Positions 1 through 5,483 of a stretch of DNA of 12,001 nucleotides are shown here, one piece after another (position 1 is the stretch's first letter; each line of letters starts with the position of its first letter). The notes under the pieces were generated by a model that did no database searches, was not told the origin of the DNA, and saw nothing but the letters and a program-made list of their open reading frames with translations. The DNA comes from Russula earlei (lineage: Eukaryota > Basidiomycota > Agaricomycetes > Russulales > Russulaceae). The position numbers and the translations under genes are program-made. The stretch is from positions 1-12,001 of the forward strand of contig JAGFNK010001261.1 of NCBI GenBank assembly GCA_025769875.1. The letters run 5' to 3'.

Positions 1-361
1 TTGGATGTTCTTCGCTTGAGCAAGGTGCCAATATAGTAATTGTTGTCGTGCTGGTGGTAGAAGTTTGACTAAGGGTTTCAAGGTATAGTGCGTGTTCGGC
101 GTGGCTTAAGAGCTGTCCAAAAGGCAAGACTCCAAGGAACTCTTTAACAATAAGGTGGGGGAAGTCCTCGTGAGGTGGTTCAACTTCTGGTACGTCGTGT
201 AAGTTGGTTAAAGTGGTGACAGGGAACGCAACAGAGGTCCAGGTTCGATAGTGATTTAGATTTAGGACGTGTCTAGTGATAGCGTCTACTTCTTCGTCTT
301 CTTCTAAGGCGTATTCTCGAGGCACTTTAGTTAAAACAAGAAAGGGATCTTTATTCGATCT
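1..361 (-). CDS. Unrecognised retrotransposon internal ORF, part 2 (same frame, open to the window edge)
   Basis: After two TAA stops (395-397 and 362-364) the same reading frame stays open for about 120 codons to position 1. It includes VPREYALEEDEEVDAITRHV, an acidic stretch, and a Thr/Ser-rich end (TSTTSTTTITIL). It has no Met either. Keeping frame across the stops suggests one protein interrupted by a short intron, by stop readthrough, or by mutation. A GT...AG intron from 402 to 325 (78 nt) would remove both stops and keep the frame (CAC G joined to TG CCT), but its branch site is not convincing. No domain recognised. Confidence 0.45.
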
Positions 362-382
362 TTATTGAAGCGTTACAAGGGT

Positions 383-403
383 GGTTCTTACTTTTTAAGA
401 ACC
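383..403 (-). other. Perfect hairpin over the first stop codon of the retrotransposon ORF
   Basis: An 8-bp perfect stem (GGTTCTTA with TAAGAACC on the minus strand) closes a 5-nt loop AAAAG. The TAA stop at 395-397 falls at the stem/loop junction. Just downstream, two direct copies of AATAAAGATC follow each other. A recoding or 3'-end role is inference only. Confidence 0.5.
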
Positions 404-1222
404 GTGCGCAAGATCTATAGTCTCGAGTTGGTACCTCTCAATTATTTCGAGAGGGTTAAGGGGAATACGAGGCGTAAAGCAAAAGCGAAGTAGTTGGGGG
501 TTAAAGCGGATGGTGTCGACTGTATAAGTCGAATAGTGACGTAGGGACACGCGGTTACTGTTCTCCTCGAAGTGTAAGTAGCCGTATGCGAAAGCAAGAC
601 GTCCGTCCAAGAAGTCGTGTACGATAGATAAGCAAAACGAGCCCTCGTAAGCAGGGCGGTAAATAGCAGGCAAGGTAAGCAGTTTCCTAAACAACGAAGT
701 GTTAAAAATATATGCGATGCGTCCGAGGGGAAAGTCAGCGTCCGGGGCGTATATCCCGACGTTGGAGCAGATGCCGAAGGGGGTGAGATTGTACTGGGTG
801 GCAAGGGCAGTGTTGGAGGGTTCTACCGCAAAAGTGTGGACGATGCGTGCACGAAAGGCGGTAGTGAAGGTGTCTGTGAATGCGCGACGAGCTAACTGGT
901 CTGAGGTAGGGATGCGTCCAAGGTAGTCTTGATGATTCAAGTCGTGGAGGGGACGCCACTGCTCCTGGCGACGATTGGTGGTAGGAAGGACGAAGTACTG
1001 GTGAGGATGGAAGCGAAATACTGTGCAGGGGGGACGGTCGAGGAAGCCTTCAGGTAAGGGAGGACGGTCCGCTTGCTGTTGCTCGTTCTGCGCTGGAGGG
1101 GGGGTGCCGACAGGGACAAAGTTGTCTGGGATAGGCTGGGACAGTGGTAGGAGACGAATGGGGGAGCTGTTGGGGAGTACAAGAGGCTGAGGGGTGAGGA
1201 TGTGTCGACTGGGTCGATGTCT
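395..1222 (-). CDS. Unrecognised retrotransposon internal ORF, part 1 (methionine-free)
   Basis: An open frame of about 275 codons runs on the minus strand from just after a TGA at 1223-1225 to a TAA at 395-397. The same frame is also open upstream of that TGA, back to a stop near 1338. The first third is Pro/Ser/Thr/Gln-rich and probably disordered. The rest is more globular, with pieces such as RRAFTDTFTTAFRARIVH, LTPFGICSNVGIYAPDADF and FCLSIVHDFLDGRLAFAYGY. I see no zinc knuckle, protease or polymerase motif and do not recognise the family; its place after the LTR suggests a Gag-like or element-specific protein. There is no Met codon in the frame, so translation must start elsewhere: in a spliced or frameshifted leader, possibly the ATG at 1390-1392 inside the LTR, which is in another frame. 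Otherwise the copy is decayed. Confidence 0.5.
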   Translation of the reverse strand, partial: RHRPSRHILTPQPLVLPNSSPIRLLPLSQPIPDNFVPVGTPPPAQNEQQQADRPPLPEGFLDRPPCTVFRFHPHQYFVLPTTNRRQEQWRPLHDLNHQDYLGRIPTSDQLARRAFTDTFTTAFRARIVHTFAVEPSNTALATQYNLTPFGICSNVGIYAPDADFPLGRIAYIFNTSLFRKLLTLPAIYRPAYEGSFCLSIVHDFLDGRLAFAYGYLHFEENSNRVSLRHYSTYTVDTIRFNPQLLRFCFTPRIPLNPLEIIERYQLETIDLAHGS

Positions 1223-1349
1223 TCAGTGAGGACTGCGAAGGGCGGTACGTGGGGTAGGTTGCAGAGGAGAAGGGAGGCGCAAGGAGGTGTTAACCAAAGT
1301 GGGGGAGTTAGGAGTGGACACTTGAGCGTTGGCTGGTCAATACAGGGAT

Positions 1350-1365
1350 GATGAGAGACTGTCCA
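1350..1365 (-). other. Candidate primer-binding site
   Basis: Immediately after the LTR end (TTGACA, then TC) the minus strand reads TGGACAGTCTCTCATC. A TGG start a few bases inside the 5' LTR is the usual place for the site that pairs with the CCA end of a priming tRNA. I cannot name the tRNA, so this rests on position and the TGG only. Confidence 0.35.
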
Positions 1366-1687
1366 GATGTCAAGACACGTACTGCTGATCACTAAGGACT
1401 CAGGAGCAGGTGGGCAGGGGTCGGAACAGATGGTACGCGGCGTAAACGGCGTTGAACAGGAGGACGAGCCAAACGACTAGAAGATACCAGATGGGGACTG
1501 GTAAGTGTTGCAAGAGGCAGAGGCGAAGAGTAGAGGCCAGTGTAGCGAGGGACTTTAAACAAGGCGGTCGTTGAAGAGTACCTTGAAGACGAGGGAAGGC
1601 TTTAGACTGAGCAGTCGCAGGGGAGTACCCAGGAAGTGGAGAGTATCACAAATGGACAGTCTGACGACTGCCATGCTTCATTGGGGC

Positions 1688-1694
1688 TTATATA
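1688..1694 (-). promoter_or_regulatory. TATA box in left LTR
   Basis: TATATAA on the minus strand, followed by GCCCCAATGAAG, in the middle of the LTR. It is conserved at the matching place in the other LTR. It lies about 140-240 bp downstream (LTR sense) of the octamer array, as expected for a U3 core promoter. Confidence 0.65.
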
Positions 1695-1830
1695 CAGTAG
1701 ACAGGGTCGATTACAAAGCACTGGGACTATTCTAGACTCTTTGGTACCATCCAATAGGACTACAGAGGCATAAACTTGCTTATGCCAAGTTTCAGGCTTA
1801 CTGAGCGCATTACTGATCATTGTGGAGCGA

Positions 1831-1931
1831 TGACGTCATTATGATGTCACTGTGGGGCGCTTAGTGAGCCTATGAGGTCACTGTGGAGTCGCTCAGTCAG
1901 CCATGATGTCATTGGAGCCTTGATGACGTCA
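1831..1931 (-). promoter_or_regulatory. Array of CRE/ATF-like TGACNTCA octamers in left LTR
   Basis: Five octamers of the type TGACGTCA or one change from it lie within 101 bp, at the same places as in the other LTR (3449-3549). In this copy the first (1924-1931) and last (1831-1838) are the perfect palindrome TGACGTCA. Such sites bind bZIP factors of the ATF/CREB class in fungi and animals. That this array drives LTR transcription is inference from its place upstream of the TATA box. Confidence 0.5.
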
Positions 1932-2195
1932 GATGATTTATGCAACAGTTTCTAAGAGTTTGTGCCGCTGTTTCGGGTCCATGGTGGCTGGGTGGCCATG
2001 TGGCTGCCACGCGATGATTACCCGATTAGGAAACCGGTGCCTGGTCGTGTTAGAGTGCTTTTGCAATAGCAATATCTTGTACCACAGGAGGGATAGCCCA
2101 GAAAATGGAAGGGAGTCGGCAATGCAAAGTGAGGGTGGTCTTTCTTGAGTAAAATAGGACAATCCTTGGCCAGGACTTGGCCTTGGTTCGTAACA

Positions 2196-2449
2196 GTGAG
2201 CTACAGGACCTCATGATGTCCTTCCATGGATGTGGGTTGGTCTATGGAGACCTATGCAAGCCCAACATCCTTTGCAATGGAGAGAAGGTGATGCTGGTAG
2301 ATTTTGACTGGGGGGGCAAAGCCAGGGAGGCATTTTACCCTGTTGGGCTACTCACTCCTGAATTGACAATTTGGAGACAGAGCAGTGATCTGAAGATTGC
2401 TAAAGATGATGATAAGCGGGTGTTGGAGAATATGCTCAGGACATTTTAA
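2196..2449 (+). pseudogene. 3' fragment of a protein-kinase-like gene cut by the LTR
   Basis: About 83 codons end at TAA 2447-2449. They read through a catalytic-loop-like GLVYGDLCKPNIL, then VMLVDFDWGG (equivalent of the DFG region) and the tail SSDLKIAKDDDKRVLENMLR. This matches the C-terminal half of the kinase-like proteins (APH/protein-kinase fold) that are common and multicopy in Agaricomycetes. Those usually have HGDL; here the His is Tyr, while Asp and Asn of the loop are kept. The N-lobe is absent: the frame runs straight into the LTR at 2195, and the first in-frame ATG is already within the catalytic region. So it is a truncated remnant whose 5' part may lie beyond the retrotransposon, left of the window. 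Confidence 0.75.
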
Positions 2450-2784
2450 AACAGACAGTACCTCAAATGTGATATGGCATTGAGGATGTTCAGTACACTT
2501 GTACCAAGACTGAATCATTATCATTATTTCATATTTTATATTGTGTCTTTATAAACACTATTCACCCAGCAGGAGTCTTTGAAATTTTGCAAAAATGTGA
2601 CACCCAAATCTGGACTATCAGACTCTGTCAGCAGAGTGGTGTTTGAACATCTTTAAAATTAATATAATCTGATAAGAATAATTTACTTGATAACAAAATT
2701 GTGGTGGTCAAAATTGTGGGAGAATGGGATGAACAGAGGGGAGGGATGTAACCTTTCCAGTTCCTGCTATCCAGTTCCTGTCAT
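2450..2784. other. A/T-rich non-coding stretch after the kinase fragment
   Basis: No gene seen. It is A/T-rich, with runs such as TTTCATATTTTATATTG and TTAATATAATC, and is probably the former 3' flank of the kinase-like gene. Confidence 0.5.
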
Positions 2785-2820
2785 CTAGTGCTGTTATGGC
2801 TTGGCTTGGCTTGGTTTGGT

Positions 2821-2868
2821 TTGGCTCAGCAATGGCTTGGCCAGATTGGGTGAGCAGGACTGAGCCAA
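2821..2868. repeat. Inverted repeat in tandem unit 1
   Basis: Arms 2821-2829 (TTGGCTCAG) and 2860-2868 (CTGAGCCAA) are perfectly complementary around a 30-nt loop. Confidence 0.6.
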
Positions 2869-3103
2869 GCCATGGCTTGCAGGTTGAGCCAATTCAAGCC
2901 ATCCCATTTGGGCCATTTCTACTTTTGGATCTACTTTCCATTTTGAGAACACTCTCAACACCTCTCAACACCTCTCATTGGCTGAGCTGATTTGAGCCAT
3001 CCCATTTGGGCAATTTCTACTTTTGGATCTACAGTATCTACTTCCATTTTGAGAATGTTCTTGATGCCTAGTGCTGTCATGGCTTGGTCCAGTCTGGCTT
3101 GGT

Positions 3104-3151
3104 TTGGCTCAGCAATGGCTTGGCCAGATTGGGTGAGCTGGACTGAGCCAA
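3104..3151. repeat. Inverted repeat in tandem unit 2
   Basis: The same 9-bp arms (3104-3112 and 3143-3151) and the same 30-nt loop length as in unit 1. Confidence 0.6.
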
Positions 3152-3179
3152 GCCTGGCTTGTGGCTTGAGCTGATTTAA

Positions 3180-3184
3180 GCCAC
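3180..3184 (+). repeat. Target site duplication, left copy (GCCAC)
   Basis: GCCAC directly precedes the LTR start TGTTACG and is repeated directly after the LTR end. Confidence 0.85.
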
Positions 3185-3448
3185 TGTTACGAACCGAGGC
3201 CAAGTCCTGGCCGAAGATTGTCCTATTTTACTCAAGAAGAACCTCTCTCACTTTGCATTGCCAACTCCCTTCCATTTTCTGGGCTATTCCCCCTGCGTTA
3301 CAAGATATTGCTATTGCAAAGGCACTATAACACGACCAGGCACCAGTTTCCTAATCGGGTAATCATCGCGTGGCAGCCACATGGCCACTCAGCCACCATG
3401 GACCCAAAACAGCGGCACAAACTCTCACAAACTGTTGCATAAATCATC

Positions 3449-3549
3449 TGACGTCATCAAGGCTCCAATGACATCATGGCTGACTGAGTGACTCCACAGT
3501 GACCTCATAGGCTCACTAAGCGCTCCACAGTGACATCATAATGATGTCA
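3449..3549 (+). promoter_or_regulatory. Array of CRE/ATF-like TGACNTCA octamers in solo LTR
   Basis: Octamers start at 3449 (TGACGTCA), 3469 (TGACATCA), 3500 (TGACCTCA), 3531 (TGACATCA) and 3542 (TGATGTCA). The steps of 20, 31, 31 and 11 are close to whole DNA turns. They sit in a diverged repeat containing CTCCACAGTGAC. bZIP binding is inference from the motif. Confidence 0.5.
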
Positions 3550-3685
3550 TCGCTCCACAATGATCAGTAATGCGCTCAGTAAGCCTGAAAGTTGACACAA
3601 GCAAGTTTATGCCTCTGTAGCCCCATTGGATGGTACCAAAGAGTCTAGAATAGTCCCAGTACTTTGTAATCGACCCTGTATACTG

Positions 3686-3692
3686 TATATAA
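3686..3692 (+). promoter_or_regulatory. TATA box in solo LTR
   Basis: TATATAA followed by GCCCCAATGAAG, at the position matching the box at 1688-1694. Transcription from a solo LTR would run rightwards into the hAT relic. Confidence 0.65.
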
Positions 3693-4012
3693 GCCCCAAT
3701 GAAGCATGGCAGTCGTCAGACTGTCCATTTGTGATACTCTCCACTTCCTGGGTACTCCCCTGCGACTGCTCAGTCTAAAGCCTTCCCTCGTCTTCAAGGT
3801 ACTCTTCAACAACCGCCTTGTTTAAAGTCCCTCGCTGCACTGGCCTCTACTCTTCGCCTCTGCCTCTTGCAACACATACCAGTCCCCATCTGGTATCTTC
3901 TAGTCGTTTGGCTCGTCCTCCTGTTCAACGCCGTTTACGCCGCGTACCATCTGTTCCGACCCCTGCCCACCTGCTCCTGAGTCCTTAGTGATCAGCAGTA
4001 CGTGTCTTGACA

Positions 4013-4017
4013 GCCAC
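4013..4017 (+). repeat. Target site duplication, right copy (GCCAC)
   Basis: Directly follows the LTR end TTGACA and matches 3180-3184. Confidence 0.85.
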
Positions 4018-4068
4018 CCCATTTGGGCCATGTCTACTTTTGGATCTACTTTCCATTTTGAGAACATT
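4018..4068. repeat. Tail of the tandem repeat unit, displaced by the solo LTR
   Basis: CCCATTTGGGCCATGTCTAC and the following TTTTGGATCTACTTTCC match the tail of unit 1 (2898-2950). This is the continuation of unit 2 beyond the inserted LTR. Confidence 0.8.
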
Positions 4069-4122
4069 TAAATGCTCTTGTTGCCACTTGGCACTTGCCA
4101 GTTGTTGAGTTGAGTTAGCCAC

Positions 4123-4135
4123 TAGGGCTGTGCAC
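4123..4135 (+). repeat. Candidate hAT terminal inverted repeat
   Basis: TAGGGCTGTGCAC reads inward on the plus strand, about 145 bp beyond the transposase stop codon. Its partner is not in the window. Confidence 0.5.
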
Positions 4136-4249
4136 TGTCCATCTGATGGGTATGGCAGACCTGTACCCCATCCATCATGTGTGGATTGCTGATGGTATGG
4201 GATGGGGATGGAGATGGCCATTGTACAGTAGATGGTATCACAATCAGGC

Positions 4250-4265
4250 AAAAAAAAAAAAAAAA
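4250..4265 (+). repeat. Poly(A) tract, 16 nt
   Basis: Sixteen A between the hAT transposase stop (4279) and the terminal repeat. On the transposase strand it is poly(T). It is a simple repeat, not evidence of retroposition. Confidence 0.9.
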
Positions 4266-4278
4266 TCTAATTGACAGC

Positions 4279-4680
4279 TCAATGGCTCAGTGCAGTATCA
4301 GCATGCATTTGTGCAAGATGCAACCACTTCTTGACAAGCATCAGTATATGGATGGTATCAGCATGGAGACTGGCATGATGGAGGGAGATTGTGTCCTGTC
4401 CACCAGAGAATATATCTGCTCAATGGCAACAGCAGAGCCTATGTCATGAATAAGATGATTATTATTAAAATCAGAATTACTCACCAGGAATGCATAGAAT
4501 GTCACAAGCCAAACAAAAGAAGTTTGGGAATTGCATCAACCCATCCACCAATGAATTGGATTACATGTGTCAAAATCTTCAGCAGGGAGTTTGAAATATT
4601 CTTCAAGTTTGTTGATTGAGCTCTTGTCTTTTGACCAGTTGCTGATGATAGTATCCAATACTGCGAAATTGGGTCCAACC
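4279..4680 (-). pseudogene. hAT family transposase, C-terminal relic
   Basis: Minus-strand pieces give, in order: KLEEYFKLPAEDFDTCNPIH, then HWWMG; QFPNFFCLACDILCIPG; a 46-nt intron (4439-4484, GTGAGT...ATAG) splitting the Gly codon; GSAVAIE; IFSGGQDTISLHHASL; LMLVKKWLHLAQM; stop TGA at 4279-4281. This is the dimerisation block of fungal hAT transposases (EYF.L, WW...FP.L, IPGSAVAVERIFSGGRD). At least two frameshifts break it: near the GGG after HWWM, and around the ATATAT before the FSGG block. The catalytic DDE core and the zinc finger are missing, so it is inactive. The upstream limit is uncertain. Confidence 0.85.
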
Positions 4681-5016
4681 AGATACCGAGATTCCGAGGC
4701 CCGTGACGAGTTGGAGGTCGCATAAGAAATCACGAAAGTGACAGATATTTTCGGAGGTGAAAATGTGAGTTCGGAGAGTCGGAAGTGTGGAGATGGCGAG
4801 GTCTCGAGGTTCGGCAGGTGCGGCAGGCCCTTTGGAAGAAAAGTGAAGGAGTCGTTGAGGGCCTCCCTCAACATCATGTGAACGAAGACCATCCTGTCCC
4901 GCGATTCTCGTTGAGGTTCGACGACGATTTGATCGAATCCATCCAGCAAGGTCCAATATTGCCAACGAAAGGTTGGTGAATATGGAAAGCCAGGAGACGA
5001 TGACAAAGGAAGTCAT
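4670..5016 (-). pseudogene. Unidentified fragment, weakly F-box/leucine-rich-like
   Basis: Two overlapping minus-strand frames carry plausible protein text that alternates between them: FTNLSLAILDLAG, LNDSFTFLPKGLPHLPNLE, then STLPTLRTHIFTSENICHF and RDFLCDLQLVTGL. The spacing of leucines resembles the leucine-rich tails of Agaricomycete F-box proteins, but no F-box is visible and the frame changes at least once. It runs without a gap into the hAT relic. It may be a captured or decayed gene piece, or chance. I do not assign a function. Confidence 0.2.
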
Positions 5017-5483
5017 GACCTGAGCTCGTCAATACTACAAGCGGTGCATTCTGTCCTTATTCTTACTTACCCCCGGCCCACCGAAACTGCGTCGGGATCG
5101 AGGCTGGCTTGGCATTGACCGTGGCTCATAGTGGGGGAGAAGTAATCTCATATTCCCTGAATCCTCCATTATATCCCACAGTGGAGCGTCTGCGCAAAGC
5201 GCTTGTATGTAATAGCTTGGGGGTTGGGTGTTCGATCATCCGTCCGAGAGCTACGCTGTAGTCTTCCCGATGTCCTTAATCTGCTCCTCCGTGAGCCATT
5301 TCGACCCGTCTGACGGGCTCGCGTCACTGAAACAATAGCATTGGAAACGTACACGTTTCTTCCCTGTGTAAGTGTCAATAACGTCAGTAGGTTGCGCGTG
5401 TCCGATTTAATTATTACTTTAATTAGTACACCACGACACCAACCACACACACCACCCCACACATGCATCCACATCCTTCACAG
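5017..5483. other. Region with possible short 5' exons of the plus-strand gene
   Basis: No continuous gene. Two stretches have splice-like borders on plus. One is 5182-5204 (after CCCACAG, before GTATGT), reading VERLRKAL. The other ends at 5367 before GTAAGT and reads ETIALETYTFLPC, in phase with the exon at 5484. A short perfect palindrome CCCGTC-T-GACGGG lies near 5308-5320. These could be early exons of the gene ending at 6773, but the start codon was not found. Confidence 0.25.

Larger units (their letters stand above)
1..2195 (-). mobile_element. LTR retrotransposon, 5' part, running off the left edge
   Basis: Reading the minus strand from 2195 down, the element begins with an 828-bp LTR (2195-1368) and continues into a long internal region that leaves the window at position 1. 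The LTR has TG...CA ends (TGTTACGAACC...TGTCTTGACA) and is matched, without net indels, by a second copy at 3185-4012. A TGG-starting primer-site candidate lies two bases inside the LTR end. The internal region carries one long open frame without recognisable gag, protease or reverse-transcriptase motifs; those would lie outside the window. The 5 bp beside the LTR (GTGAG on plus, 2196-2200) should recur at the far end if this is an intact insertion. Superfamily is not determined. Confidence 0.8.
1368..2195 (-). repeat. 5' LTR of the left retrotransposon (828 bp)
   Basis: On the minus strand this starts TGTTACGAACCAAGG and ends GTGTCTTGACA. It is the inverted counterpart of 3185-4012: position p there maps to 5380-p here across the whole length, so the two copies differ only by substitutions. 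By eye more than nine positions in ten agree, with most differences in the first 170 bases of the LTR. It contains a TATA box and an array of TGACNTCA-like octamers (see separate entries). Flanks differ from those of the second copy, so the two are separate insertions of one family. Confidence 0.92.
2785..3184. repeat. Tandem duplication, 283-bp period, GGCTTGG-rich
   Basis: CTAGTGCTGT at 2785 recurs at 3068, and TTGGCTCAG at 2821 recurs at 3104, both an offset of 283. Each unit has a GGCTTGG-rich head, a 9-bp perfect inverted repeat (TTGGCTCAG with CTGAGCCAA, 30-nt loop) and a tail CCCATTTGGG...TTTTGAGAA. The tail is itself duplicated inside the first unit (about 2898-2950 and 2994-3057). 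The second unit is split by the solo LTR and resumes at 4018. No coding sequence. Confidence 0.8.
3185..4012 (+). mobile_element. Solo LTR (828 bp), plus orientation
   Basis: It starts TGTTACGAACCG and ends GTGTCTTGACA, is exactly as long as the LTR at 1368-2195, and is in inverted orientation to it. It is flanked by a perfect 5-bp target duplication GCCAC (3180-3184 and 4013-4017), and no internal retrotransposon sequence follows. This is the expected product of recombination between the two LTRs of one inserted element. The flanks rejoin into a copy of the nearby tandem repeat when the LTR and one GCCAC are taken out. Confidence 0.93.
4123..4680 (-). mobile_element. hAT DNA transposon remnant (3' end)
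   Basis: A TAGGGCTGTGCAC end typical of fungal hAT elements lies at 4123-4135. Inward from it are GGGTATGG / TACCCCATCC subterminal motifs and the C-terminal part of a hAT transposase in the right orientation. The 8 bp outside the end are TTAGCCAC (4115-4122), the expected target duplication if the other end could be found. No second end is seen further right, so the element is truncated or broken. The inner boundary is approximate. Confidence 0.7.

Noticed and set aside
235..260. tRNA-like T-loop GGTTCGATAG
   Set aside because: No acceptor stem, anticodon arm or pairing around it; it lies inside the retrotransposon open frame.
1938..2162. Small ORF in the left LTR (and its twin at 3218-3442)
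   Set aside because: They are conserved only because the LTRs are copies; they lie in the regulatory U3 part, upstream of the TATA box, and show no protein family.
2785..3184. CRISPR array or telomeric repeat (GGCTTGG runs)
   Set aside because: Only two long units with no short spacers, in a eukaryotic context; the heptamer run is too short and degenerate for telomeric repeats.
1368..4012. A single element with inverted terminal repeats (DIRS-like or foldback), bounded by the two LTR copies
   Set aside because: The right copy has its own target duplication GCCAC, the left copy has different flanks and continues into an internal region outward, and the segment between them is a host kinase fragment and satellite-like repeat.
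4250..4265. Poly(A) tail of a retroposed SINE or processed gene
   Set aside because: No target duplication or SINE body next to it; it lies inside the hAT 3' region between stop codon and terminal repeat.
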